Source: an uncultured Collinsella sp. (GTDB lineage: Bacteria > Actinomycetota > Coriobacteriia > Coriobacteriales > Coriobacteriaceae). From it: a stretch of 13,686 nucleotides of DNA. Under the pieces are notes generated by a model. It ran no database searches and was not told where the DNA came from. It saw only the letters and a list, made by a program, of their open reading frames with translations. The stretch covers positions 1-13,686 of the forward strand of contig CABUVH010000035.1 of the NCBI GenBank assembly GCA_902494935.1. The letters are read 5' to 3'. Below are positions 1 through 6,782 of the stretch, piece after piece. How positions within the stretch are numbered: the first letter of the stretch is position 1; the number at the start of each line of letters is the position of its first letter. Position numbers and translations under genes: made by a program.

Positions 1-16
1 CCGCGCGTTCACGCGC

Positions 17-50
17 GGGGCCGGTGGGGCATTTTTGCCCCACCGGCCCC
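17..50 (-). terminator. Strong hairpin after the hydrogenase operon (candidate terminator)
   Basis: A 15-bp perfect inverted repeat pairs 17-31 with 36-50 around a four-T loop, about 30 bp past the stop of the last operon gene. No clear T-tract follows on either strand, so it may act as an mRNA 3'-end stabiliser or a non-canonical terminator. A second GC-only hairpin (1-8 with 11-18) overlaps its base. The position fits the end of the minus-strand operon. Confidence 0.55.
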
Positions 51-82
51 TATTCCAGCGCTATACCAGCCCCATCCCAACG

Positions 83-424
83 CTATTCCGGCTTGGTTTC
101 TACTGTGGGAGTCTTGTCCGCCGCGACTGGAGTGCGCGCGGTGTCCATGCTCAGGCAGTGTTTAGGACAGCTTTCGATGCACTCGCCGCACACCACACAG
201 GCATACGGGTCGATCGACCACGTTCCGCCCTTGCGATCGACCGCGAGTGCGCCCGCCGGGCAGCGGCGCGCGCACATGCCACAGCAGATGCACACGTTCA
301 TGTCGTTAACGATATGCCCGCGCAGGCGCTCGGGTGCCGCGAGCTTCTCCTGCGGATAGCACACCGTTACCGGCTGCTTGACCATAGAGCCCAAGGCCGT
401 CTTGGCAAATGTCAGTAAACTCAT
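83..424 (-). CDS. echF: Ech-type hydrogenase ferredoxin-like subunit, 2[4Fe-4S] (EchF/NuoI-like)
   Basis: This 113-aa cytoplasmic polyferredoxin subunit would pass electrons between soluble ferredoxin and the small subunit of the hydrogenase. Two classical [4Fe-4S] motifs are visible: C45, C48, C51, C55 (ending CARRCP) and C76, C79, C82, C86 (ending CIESCP). The first 40 residues resemble the N-terminus of NuoI/HycF proteins, and the last 25 or so residues are a polar, Thr/Pro/Lys-rich tail. The ATG follows the large-subunit stop by 7 nt, with a purine-rich GGAAAGGTAGG site lying across that stop, so translation is probably coupled. It is the last gene of the operon and is followed by a strong hairpin. 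A generic ferredoxin is the alternative, but the operon position makes the Ech role much more likely. The symbol is given by family analogy. Confidence 0.88.
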   Translation of the reverse strand: MSLLTFAKTALGSMVKQPVTVCYPQEKLAAPERLRGHIVNDMNVCICCGMCARRCPAGALAVDRKGGTWSIDPYACVVCGECIESCPKHCLSMDTARTPVAADKTPTVETKPE

Positions 425-431
425 GCCGCGC

Positions 432-1520
432 CTACCTTTCCGTGCAGCTAATGCAGGGGTCGATGGTCAGGATAATCATGGGCACGTTAGCAAGGAGCAC
501 GCCCTGCAGCGCATGCGTCAGACCCGCCAGGTTCTGCGACGTCGGCGTGCGCACGCGGAAACGGTCCAGGTTCTTGGTGCCGTTACCGCGCACATAGTAA
601 TATGCCTCGCCGCGCGGCTGTTCAATCACAACCTCGCCGCGCGCGCCGTCGGCCGGCGTGAGCTTGGTACGCCCGCCGATACCGTCGTGCGGAATCTTGC
701 CGACAAGCTCCTTGATAATGTCCATGGCCTGCGTAACCTCGGCACAACGCACCTGGCAGCGGGCATAACAGTCGCCATCGGTGGCAACAATCGGCTCAAA
801 CGCAGCCAAGTCCGCATAGGCACCGTCACCGAACATGCGCACGTCATAATCCACGCCCGAGGCGCGACCGAACGGGCCGACCATCGACAGATCCAGCGCG
901 TCCTTCTTGCTGATCACGCCCACGCTATGCAGGCGCTCGCCGCAGCTATTGTCGTCCAAAAATGTATGCACCACGGCCTCGTAGTCAGGGCGCATAGCGT
1001 CGAGCGTCTGGACAATACCCGCCAGCTCGGAATCCTCAATGTCGTGTTTAAGGCCGCCAATCTCGTTAATCGACAGAATCACGCGACCGCCGCAAGTGCT
1101 CTCAAAGATCTTGAGAATCTGCTCGCGCAGCGTCCACGAACGATAGAACAGCGCCTCAAAGCCAAAGGCATCGGCGAGCAGGCCCAGCCACAGCAGGTGC
1201 GAGTGAATGCGCGAAAGCTCATGCAGAATGGTGCGGATATACTGCACGCGACCAGGCACCTCGATGCCGAGCATGCGCTCGCAGGCGCTGGCGTAGCCAC
1301 AGCTATGGCCCACGGCGCAGATGCCGCAGATGCGCTCGGCGATGTAGCCAAACTGATGCATATCGCGCTTTTCGGTGAGCTTCTCGAGTCCGCGGTGCAC
1401 AAAGCCGATCTGCGGAATTGCTTCGATGACGCGGTCGTCCTCGATCACTAGGTCCAGATGAAGCGGCTCGGGCAGCACCGGGTGCTGCGGGCCAAACGGA
1501 ATTACGGAGCGATGAGCCAT
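432..1520 (-). CDS. echE: Ech-type [NiFe] hydrogenase large (catalytic) subunit
   Basis: This 362-aa protein is the catalytic subunit of a group 4 [NiFe] hydrogenase, homologous to NuoD/HycE. Both nickel-binding motifs are present: an N-terminal RICGICAVGH (C65, C68, with H72) and a C-terminal DPCISCTER (C356, C359). These cysteines separate true hydrogenases from complex I NuoD, which lacks them. The protein stops right after DPCISCTER, so there is no C-terminal extension to be cleaved by a maturation protease; this is known for EchE- and CooH-type subunits. The ATG lies 5 nt past the upstream stop, and its GGAGG site lies inside the end of the preceding gene. It would act on the cytoplasmic face, bound to the small subunit. 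Maturation genes (hyp) are not in the window and must be elsewhere. Confidence 0.93.
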   Translation of the reverse strand: MAHRSVIPFGPQHPVLPEPLHLDLVIEDDRVIEAIPQIGFVHRGLEKLTEKRDMHQFGYIAERICGICAVGHSCGYASACERMLGIEVPGRVQYIRTILHELSRIHSHLLWLGLLADAFGFEALFYRSWTLREQILKIFESTCGGRVILSINEIGGLKHDIEDSELAGIVQTLDAMRPDYEAVVHTFLDDNSCGERLHSVGVISKKDALDLSMVGPFGRASGVDYDVRMFGDGAYADLAAFEPIVATDGDCYARCQVRCAEVTQAMDIIKELVGKIPHDGIGGRTKLTPADGARGEVVIEQPRGEAYYYVRGNGTKNLDRFRVRTPTSQNLAGLTHALQGVLLANVPMIILTIDPCISCTER

Positions 1521-1525
1521 GGACC

Positions 1526-2242
1526 TTACGCCTCCTTTTTCTGCTTGTCGCGGGCGGCCTTGGCGGCAAGCGCCGCGCGGACCTTGGCCGCTTTCTCGGG
1601 ATCCATGGCAGCGAGCTTTGCCTCCATCTCGGCAGCCTTGAGCGCGGCCTTGGCAGCGGCATCGTCATGCTGGGCATCGGAGCCGGCAGTCGCAGCGGGC
1701 TGAGCAGCGACGCCCGCGGCATCGCCGGCGCTCGCAGCGCCTTCCCCTGCAGCAGCCGCAGCCGTGGCGGCCTTCTCGGCCGCGACCTTGCGCGCCTTGG
1801 CCTCGGCAGCCGCACGGACCTTCATGGCTTTCTCGCGCGCGGCCTTCACCTCGGGCGTGATAACGCTCATGGGCTCGGCAGTCGAGACCTGGTAGAAAAA
1901 GCCCTTAAAGTCGATCTGCATGTCGGTAATGGCAAGACCAAACAGGTCGTGGGCCTCGTTTTCAAACGGGAATACCGCCGGATAGTACGAACTGATAGAC
2001 GGAATCTCCTGGTACTGATCAATTCCCTCAACCACCAGGTTTTCGATCGCATAGTTGCCGTCCTGCACAATATGCTCCTGAGCAGCACGAACGTTGATAA
2101 ATGTATAGACCAGGCGATACGTGCCGTCGTCGACGTTGCGTTCGGCGTGCATCTGCACAAAGCGCGCGCCGACGCCCTTGAGCGCCTGCACATGCGGCAG
2201 GAGCTCGTCGAGCCCGACGGTGGTATAGATAGCCTTTTGCAT
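1526..2242 (-). CDS. echD: Ech-type hydrogenase NuoC-like subunit (EchD) with long Ala/Lys-rich tail
   Basis: This 238-aa protein is homologous to the 30-kDa NuoC subunit of complex I; in Ech enzymes this subunit helps join the small and large subunits. The conserved core is residues 1 to about 130, with the family signature FPFENEAHDLFGL at 91-103 (NuoC consensus: FP...ExE..D.FG). Residues 131-238 are a low-complexity, Ala/Lys/Glu-rich, probably helical tail; typical EchD proteins end near the core. Its ATG overlaps the stop of the upstream gene by one base (TAATG), with AGGAGG seven bases ahead, indicating translational coupling. The tail composition is unlike the core and it has no visible metal-binding residues. 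The identity of the core is secure; the role of the tail is unknown. Confidence 0.88.
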   Translation of the reverse strand: MQKAIYTTVGLDELLPHVQALKGVGARFVQMHAERNVDDGTYRLVYTFINVRAAQEHIVQDGNYAIENLVVEGIDQYQEIPSISSYYPAVFPFENEAHDLFGLAITDMQIDFKGFFYQVSTAEPMSVITPEVKAAREKAMKVRAAAEAKARKVAAEKAATAAAAAGEGAASAGDAAGVAAQPAATAGSDAQHDDAAAKAALKAAEMEAKLAAMDPEKAAKVRAALAAKAARDKQKKEA

Positions 2243-2862
2243 TACTCGGCCTCCTTTGCAGCGACGGGCGTCTCAGCAGGTGCGTCACCAGCGGCAGGCG
2301 CTGCGGGTTTCTCGGCAGGCGCGTCACCGGCACCGTCAGCCCCGGCCCCAGCTGCAGCCACGAACCCGTCCTCGCCCAACTCGACGCCGCCATCCCAGGT
2401 AGCAGCGCCGCCCACGGTAAGCGGGTCACCGCCGGCGCGCATCACGGCCTCCTTCTGATCAAGGATGCCGCACGCCTCCACGATGGCATCGATCACGGTC
2501 TCGGGACGAATGGCGCACCCGGGCGCATACACGTCCACGGGAATCGCGCGGTCCACGCCGCCGATCACGTTATAGGCATCGCGGAATACGCCGCCCGAAC
2601 ACGCGCAAATGCCGCACGCCACCACGCACTTGGGCTCGAGCATCTGGCTGTAGATCTGGCGCACGACGGGCAGGTTCTGGGCATTGACCGACCCCGTCAC
2701 CAAAAAGATGTCCGCATGCTTGGGGTTGCCGGTGTTGACCACGCCAAAGCGCTCCGCATCGAACAGCGGCGTGAGCGAGGCCAGCACCTCGATATCGCAT
2801 CCGTTGCAGCTCGAGCCGTCGTAATGAATGACCCACGGCGAGCGCGACATTTTATGATCCAT
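2242..2862 (-). CDS. echC: Ech-type hydrogenase small subunit (EchC/NuoB-like)
   Basis: This 206-aa small subunit carries the proximal [4Fe-4S] cluster next to the NiFe site. Likely cluster ligands are C19 and C22 (SSCNGCD), C86 (GICACSGG) and C116 (YAPGCAIRPE), the order expected for NuoB/EchC/HycG proteins. The family fold is complete by about residue 145. The rest is an acidic, Ala/Pro/Gly-rich low-complexity tail of about 60 residues that includes a near repeat (GDAPAEKPAAP, then GDAPAETPVAA). The start at 2862 is supported by AGGAGG eight bases upstream, overlapping the stop of the membrane subunit; a second in-frame ATG four codons later is less well spaced. The gene is third-party linked on both sides within the operon (12-nt gap upstream, 1-nt overlap downstream). 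Confidence 0.92.
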   Translation of the reverse strand: MDHKMSRSPWVIHYDGSSCNGCDIEVLASLTPLFDAERFGVVNTGNPKHADIFLVTGSVNAQNLPVVRQIYSQMLEPKCVVACGICACSGGVFRDAYNVIGGVDRAIPVDVYAPGCAIRPETVIDAIVEACGILDQKEAVMRAGGDPLTVGGAATWDGGVELGEDGFVAAAGAGADGAGDAPAEKPAAPAAGDAPAETPVAAKEAE

Positions 2863-2874
2863 GGATGCCGCCTC

Positions 2875-5757
2875 CTAAATAAACACGTCAACGAGGATGG
2901 GCATAAGGTTGAGCAGGCCAAACACTAGCGCCACGCCCCAGCCGAGCTTAAAGCAGCTGCGCCAGGTGCTGCGTGCGAAGGTGTTGTCGATCAGCACCTC
3001 GACAAAATATGTCGCAGCCATCACGGCCAGGGCCACGACCCAGCTCACCGGGTTGTCCCAGACAAAGAACATGCCCACCCACATCAAAAACAGCACGGTC
3101 TCGCACCAGTGCATAAGGGTCATCTTGGCCAGCGTGCCGCCGCTCATCTCGGTGGCGACGCCCTGGACGATCTCCTGATGCGCGTGATGCGAGTACGAAA
3201 GGTCAAACGGCGACTTGCGCAGCTTGATGGTAAGCACCGCGAGCAGCGCCAGGAAAATGGGCGCGCTGTACACGATGATGGGGGCCGACTGCCCCGTCAC
3301 GGCGATGGAATCAAAGCTGTCGGTGGCAAGGTACAGGCCCACGCTCATCAGCAAAACGGCGGGCTCGTAACTCATAACCTGCAGTAACTCACGATCGGCG
3401 CCAACCTGGGCAAACGGGCTTTGCGTCGAGGCGGACGCCAACACCACAAAGATCGCGGCGAGCGTCACCATAAAAGCGCACAGTAGCGTGTTAGAGCCCG
3501 ACACAAAGATGCCGCCGCCCACGACGGTAAAGATGAGCGCGCACGCCATATAGGTATCGTCCATGGTGTTTACGCTGGCAGGGGCTTTGCGCAGCAGCTT
3601 GGCAACGTCGTAGAAAGGCTGGAGCAGGCGCGGGCCCACGCGGCCCTGCATACGGGCCGAAAGTTTGCGGTCAACGCCGTCGATCAGGCCACCAACCAAA
3701 GGCGCCAGCAGGGCAAACACCACGGTACCAATAAATATGCCCACGACGCCCGAGCCTTCAAAATACTTGCCGCGCAGCACCGAGGGCGCACTCATGGCAA
3801 GCCGCTCGGGCCCAATCCACGCGCAACACAGCAGCGCAAACAAGATAATACTGCAGCACACGACGCTACCCGCGGGACCAATACGCTTCTCGCCAAGGGC
3901 GTCCTCCGAGTACCAATTGCGCTTTTCAGCCTTTACCTCGTGTCCCATCGAGCCGCGGAAATGGCGATATTTATCGGTTCCCACGCCCGAAAGGTACACG
4001 TTGACGTGCGGCTTATTGCTCACGCGGAATGAAGTCAGCAGCACCACGGCGATAAACGCCACGATAACCACCATCAGATACATGGCGTCCTTGCCGATAA
4101 CGTACGGCACGCGGCCAAACACCATGGCCAAGTAAGGCGACACCAGACCGCTCGAGATAACCGGGAACGCCACGCAGCACAGAATCAGCAGCGCGGCGAT
4201 GGTGTTGAGGGCCATCCATTCGGTCTTATGGACATTGGCCTCAACGTTTTGAGCCGTGGGGTCGACGCCCGAAAGCTTGGCAAGCCACTTGCCCCAGAAG
4301 AAGAACGTCGCGGCCGAGCCAAAGGCAAGTACCATGATCATTAGCACGTTGCCGGTCTGCGCAAACGCCACCAGGGCGCCCCACTTGGACACGAGCATGC
4401 CAAACGGCGCCACAAACATGCCCATAATGCCCAGCATCATCAGACGCGTCAGGTGCGGCATGCGGCTGAACATGCCGTCCATGTCCTCGATATTGCGGCT
4501 GCCGATATGGTGCTCGGCGGTGCCTACGCACAGGAACAGCAGCGACTTAGCCACCGTGTGGAACAAGATCAGGAAGATGGCCGCCCATACGGCCTCGGGC
4601 GCGCCGACACCCAGGCAGGCACTGATGAGACCCAAGTTGGAAATGGTGGAGAATGCGAGCACGCGCTTGGCATTGCTCTGCGAGATGGCCATGAGGGCCG
4701 CGAGCAAAAACGTGATGGCACCCACGCTCGTAACCATAAAGCCGGTCACGGGATAGATGGCATAGAGCGGGCTCAGCTTGACCATTAGGAACACGCCGGC
4801 TTTGACCATGGTGGACGAATGCAGCAGGGCGCTCGTGGGCGTGGGGGCAACCATGGCGCCGAGCAGCCAGGTATGGAACGGCATCTGCGCGGCCTTGGTA
4901 AGGGCGGCGAGCGACAGCAGAACGACCGGCATCACCAGCAGCGCGGATTGCGCGGTTCCGGCGCCGGAAAGCTCGATCATGCCCGAGATGGTCAGCGGCA
5001 TGCCGTTAACGTGCAGGTACATGAGTCCGGCCAAAAACGCGATGCCGCCCAGCATGTTGAGGATGATCTGGGTGAAGGCGTTCTTGATGGCCTCGGGCGT
5101 GCGCGTGTAGCCAATCATGAGGAACGAGCACACGGTGGTGATTTCCCAGCCGCAGAACAGCCACTCAAGGTTATCGCTCGTCACGATGACGAACATGGCC
5201 GAGAGGAACAGGAACATAAGCGCCAGGAACTGCGGGCGACGGTCGGGCGCGGTCTGCCCGCGCAGCGCGGCCTCGTGCTCGTCATGGGCCTGGAAGTCCT
5301 TCATGTAACCCAGGGCATACACGCAGATTAGACTGCCGACGATACCGACGGCGAGGACCATGATCACGCTCATGTAGTCCAGGTAGAGCGGCGTCGCCGT
5401 GACGGCCTCGGCCGCGGGCAGCGTCATGGCTGCAAAGGCGAGCGAGCCCACCAGCTGCACCACGCCGAGCACCGTGGTGAGCGCGTTCCTATATTTGTAC
5501 GCGTTGTACAGGATTACGGCGCACAGGATGACGTCGATGACGGAGCTGATGATCGAGAGCACATGCGAGGTACCGGGGGCAACCTCAAAGCTCTGCGGAC
5601 CCGTGCCAAAAAACATGACGGCGACTACAACCGTCACCGCCATAATAATGCCGGAGCCTATGAGCCCCACCGCATCGCGGGCGCGGTCACCGCGCGCGAG
5701 CAGCATGCCCAGCGCCGGTACCAGCGGAAACAGGGTAAGGAAATACAGTAGCGTCAT
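2875..5757 (-). CDS. Fused membrane subunit of Ech-type hydrogenase: antiporter-like (EchA/NuoL) plus NuoH-like (EchB)
   Basis: This 960-aa polytopic membrane protein joins two subunits that are usually separate. The N-terminal half, about residues 1-580, is a Mrp/NuoL-type proton-antiporter domain. It has the transmembrane Glu in GWEITT (E205), the Lys in TKAAQMPFHTW (K288), the APTPTSALLHSSTMVKAG motif (304-321) and H400/K404 in a later helix. A hydrophilic linker (about 580-630) leads to a NuoH/HycD-like domain (about 630-960) with RMQGRVGPRLLQPFYDVAKLLRK (from 702), ADRELLQVMSYEP and SPFDLSYSHHAHQEIVQG (from 849). The protein would form the ion-translocating arm and the anchor for the soluble subunits. 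ATG at 5757 is preceded by GGGGGAG about seven bases upstream. It is the first gene of the operon. No internal stop or start splits the two halves. HyfB-HyfC or CooM-like fusion is an equivalent description. Confidence 0.9.
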   Translation of the reverse strand: MTLLYFLTLFPLVPALGMLLARGDRARDAVGLIGSGIIMAVTVVVAVMFFGTGPQSFEVAPGTSHVLSIISSVIDVILCAVILYNAYKYRNALTTVLGVVQLVGSLAFAAMTLPAAEAVTATPLYLDYMSVIMVLAVGIVGSLICVYALGYMKDFQAHDEHEAALRGQTAPDRRPQFLALMFLFLSAMFVIVTSDNLEWLFCGWEITTVCSFLMIGYTRTPEAIKNAFTQIILNMLGGIAFLAGLMYLHVNGMPLTISGMIELSGAGTAQSALLVMPVVLLSLAALTKAAQMPFHTWLLGAMVAPTPTSALLHSSTMVKAGVFLMVKLSPLYAIYPVTGFMVTSVGAITFLLAALMAISQSNAKRVLAFSTISNLGLISACLGVGAPEAVWAAIFLILFHTVAKSLLFLCVGTAEHHIGSRNIEDMDGMFSRMPHLTRLMMLGIMGMFVAPFGMLVSKWGALVAFAQTGNVLMIMVLAFGSAATFFFWGKWLAKLSGVDPTAQNVEANVHKTEWMALNTIAALLILCCVAFPVISSGLVSPYLAMVFGRVPYVIGKDAMYLMVVIVAFIAVVLLTSFRVSNKPHVNVYLSGVGTDKYRHFRGSMGHEVKAEKRNWYSEDALGEKRIGPAGSVVCCSIILFALLCCAWIGPERLAMSAPSVLRGKYFEGSGVVGIFIGTVVFALLAPLVGGLIDGVDRKLSARMQGRVGPRLLQPFYDVAKLLRKAPASVNTMDDTYMACALIFTVVGGGIFVSGSNTLLCAFMVTLAAIFVVLASASTQSPFAQVGADRELLQVMSYEPAVLLMSVGLYLATDSFDSIAVTGQSAPIIVYSAPIFLALLAVLTIKLRKSPFDLSYSHHAHQEIVQGVATEMSGGTLAKMTLMHWCETVLFLMWVGMFFVWDNPVSWVVALAVMAATYFVEVLIDNTFARSTWRSCFKLGWGVALVFGLLNLMPILVDVFI

Positions 5758-5797
5758 ACCATCACTCCCCCATGCAAAAACGCTGCAATTGTTTAAC

Positions 5798-5841
5798 GTT
5801 ATAGCTCAATTGAGGAATAGCGGCGGCAGGTTTTCGGTCAA
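5798..5841 (-). promoter_or_regulatory. Candidate promoter region of the hydrogenase operon
   Basis: On the minus strand TTGACC (5836-5841) and TATTCC (5814-5819) are separated by 16 bp, a plausible -35/-10 pair. A better-looking -10, TATAAC (5798-5803), has no matching -35. The region lies between the upstream gene's terminator and the first operon gene. CAATTG occurs twice, at 5786-5791 and 5807-5812, exactly 21 bp apart, and could be an operator. No experimental start is known. Confidence 0.3.
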
Positions 5842-5903
5842 CTGGGGAGTTTTAGGCGTACGGGGTAAGGAGTCTGTCCGCATTGGAGCAGAGGGGCGGC
5901 AAG

Positions 5904-5926
5904 AAAAATGCGCCCCTGTGGGCGCA
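5904..5926 (-). terminator. Rho-independent terminator of the HTH gene
   Basis: On the minus strand a 7-bp perfect stem (5909-5915 with 5920-5926) with a four-base loop is followed by five T residues (5904-5908). It lies 13 bp past the stop of the HTH gene and separates that gene from the hydrogenase operon. Confidence 0.75.
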
Positions 5927-5938
5927 CCATCCCGTTCG

Positions 5939-6343
5939 CTATTCCGCCTTTTTAACGCGCGGCTTGCGACCGCGCGGCTTATCGACCAGCGCGGACTCAC
6001 CGCTCTCGCGATACTGGCGGCACCAAGCCTTGACTGAAGACTCGCTGGGAATCTTGTGCTTGATCATAGCCTCGCGAACCGTCAGGCCGTTTTCCAAACG
6101 GTCCTTAACCACGGCGAGCTTTACGTCGTACGAATAGGTGTGATGGCGAGCGCCCGCATTGAGCACGGCGTCGGCACCGCCCACGGCATATGCGCGGGCC
6201 CACTGACGAGCCGTGGCCTGGGGAATGCCAAGCTTTGCGGCGAGGGCGCGGTGACCGACCCCCTCTTGGAGGATCTCGACGGCGCGCTGCCTAACCTCGG
6301 GCGCATGCGTGCGAGTCCTAGTTGCTTCCGACATACCTGCCAC
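5939..6343 (-). CDS. Stand-alone double helix-turn-helix protein, IS3/IS150 OrfA-like
   Basis: This 134-aa protein has two tandem helix-turn-helix units, about residues 16-55 (EVRQRAVEILQEG...ATARQWARAY) and 73-113 (DVKLAVVKDRLENG...SSVKAWCRQY). It ends in a basic KPRGRKPRVKKAE tail. The two-HTH arrangement and the spacing resemble OrfA of IS150-type IS3 elements (HTH_28 family). The leucine-zipper segment that normally follows is missing, and no OrfB with a DDE catalytic domain lies downstream; there is a terminator instead. It is therefore either a remnant or a domesticated DNA-binding protein. The start chosen is GTG at 6343 (AAGG seven bases upstream); ATG at 6334 is an alternative. It is transcribed in the same direction as the hydrogenase operon but separated from it by the terminator. 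A regulatory role is only a guess. Confidence 0.7.
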   Translation of the reverse strand: MAGMSEATRTRTHAPEVRQRAVEILQEGVGHRALAAKLGIPQATARQWARAYAVGGADAVLNAGARHHTYSYDVKLAVVKDRLENGLTVREAMIKHKIPSESSVKAWCRQYRESGESALVDKPRGRKPRVKKAE

Positions 6344-6672
6344 TTCTTAGCCTTAACCGTTAATCTGCTTTCTTACGTGCTTGTTAGATAGTAGCATTTT
6401 GCTGTTTGCTCAAAGCAGTTAATTAAAATAGACGCGGCATTATCTGGGCATTTGACACCTATTTACGGCGTTTCTTTATCGATTATTTACGCTGGTAGCT
6501 AGCTCGCAGCTAATCGTCATTCGTTTGCCAACAAAATTGGCATCTCTTTATGTCCTTTGGTCTAGAGGGAATAGTTATTAAACCCTCCCCCAATAATTTT
6601 GAGCGGCCTGCAAGGTAGTAGATGTCCTCACTCCTCATGATTACCGCGCATTGCCATCCATCAGAGCAAAAC
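6344..6672. other. AT-richer intergenic region with a candidate promoter for the HTH gene
   Basis: No convincing gene is seen in these 330 bases, which are clearly richer in A+T than the flanks. On the minus strand TTGAGC (6408-6413) and TATCTA (6385-6390) are spaced 17 bp apart and could be the promoter of the HTH gene. The -35 sits in an imperfect dyad (about 6401-6418). A 6-bp inverted repeat with a five-base loop, TGCCAA/TTGGCA, lies at 6526-6542. A 90-codon minus-strand frame across 6510-6782 runs through the terminator of the next gene and is not believed. Confidence 0.4.
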
Positions 6673-6708
6673 AAAAAGGCGGGGCCTGCTGCGCTTGCAG
6701 ACCCCGCC
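6673..6708 (-). terminator. Rho-independent terminator of the oxidoreductase gene
   Basis: On the minus strand the stem 6678-6684 / 6702-6708 (7 GC-rich pairs) continues with four more pairs past one mismatch around a seven-base loop (6690-6696). Five T residues (6673-6677) follow. It lies about 75 bp downstream of the oxidoreductase stop. Confidence 0.8.
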
Positions 6709-6782
6709 CCGGTTGACACCCGATGGGACGCAGCCGGGCGAGACGGATCCGTGCTACCGCCCCGCCCCGCCGCGATGTTCAA

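Noticed and set aside
378..1451. A 357-codon plus-strand open frame
   Set aside because: It is antisense to the hydrogenase large subunit, which has both CxxC pairs and operon context.
83..5757. Complex I (NADH dehydrogenase) instead of a hydrogenase
   Set aside because: The NuoD-like subunit keeps both nickel-binding CxxC motifs, only one antiporter-like domain is present, and no NuoE/F/G genes are seen.
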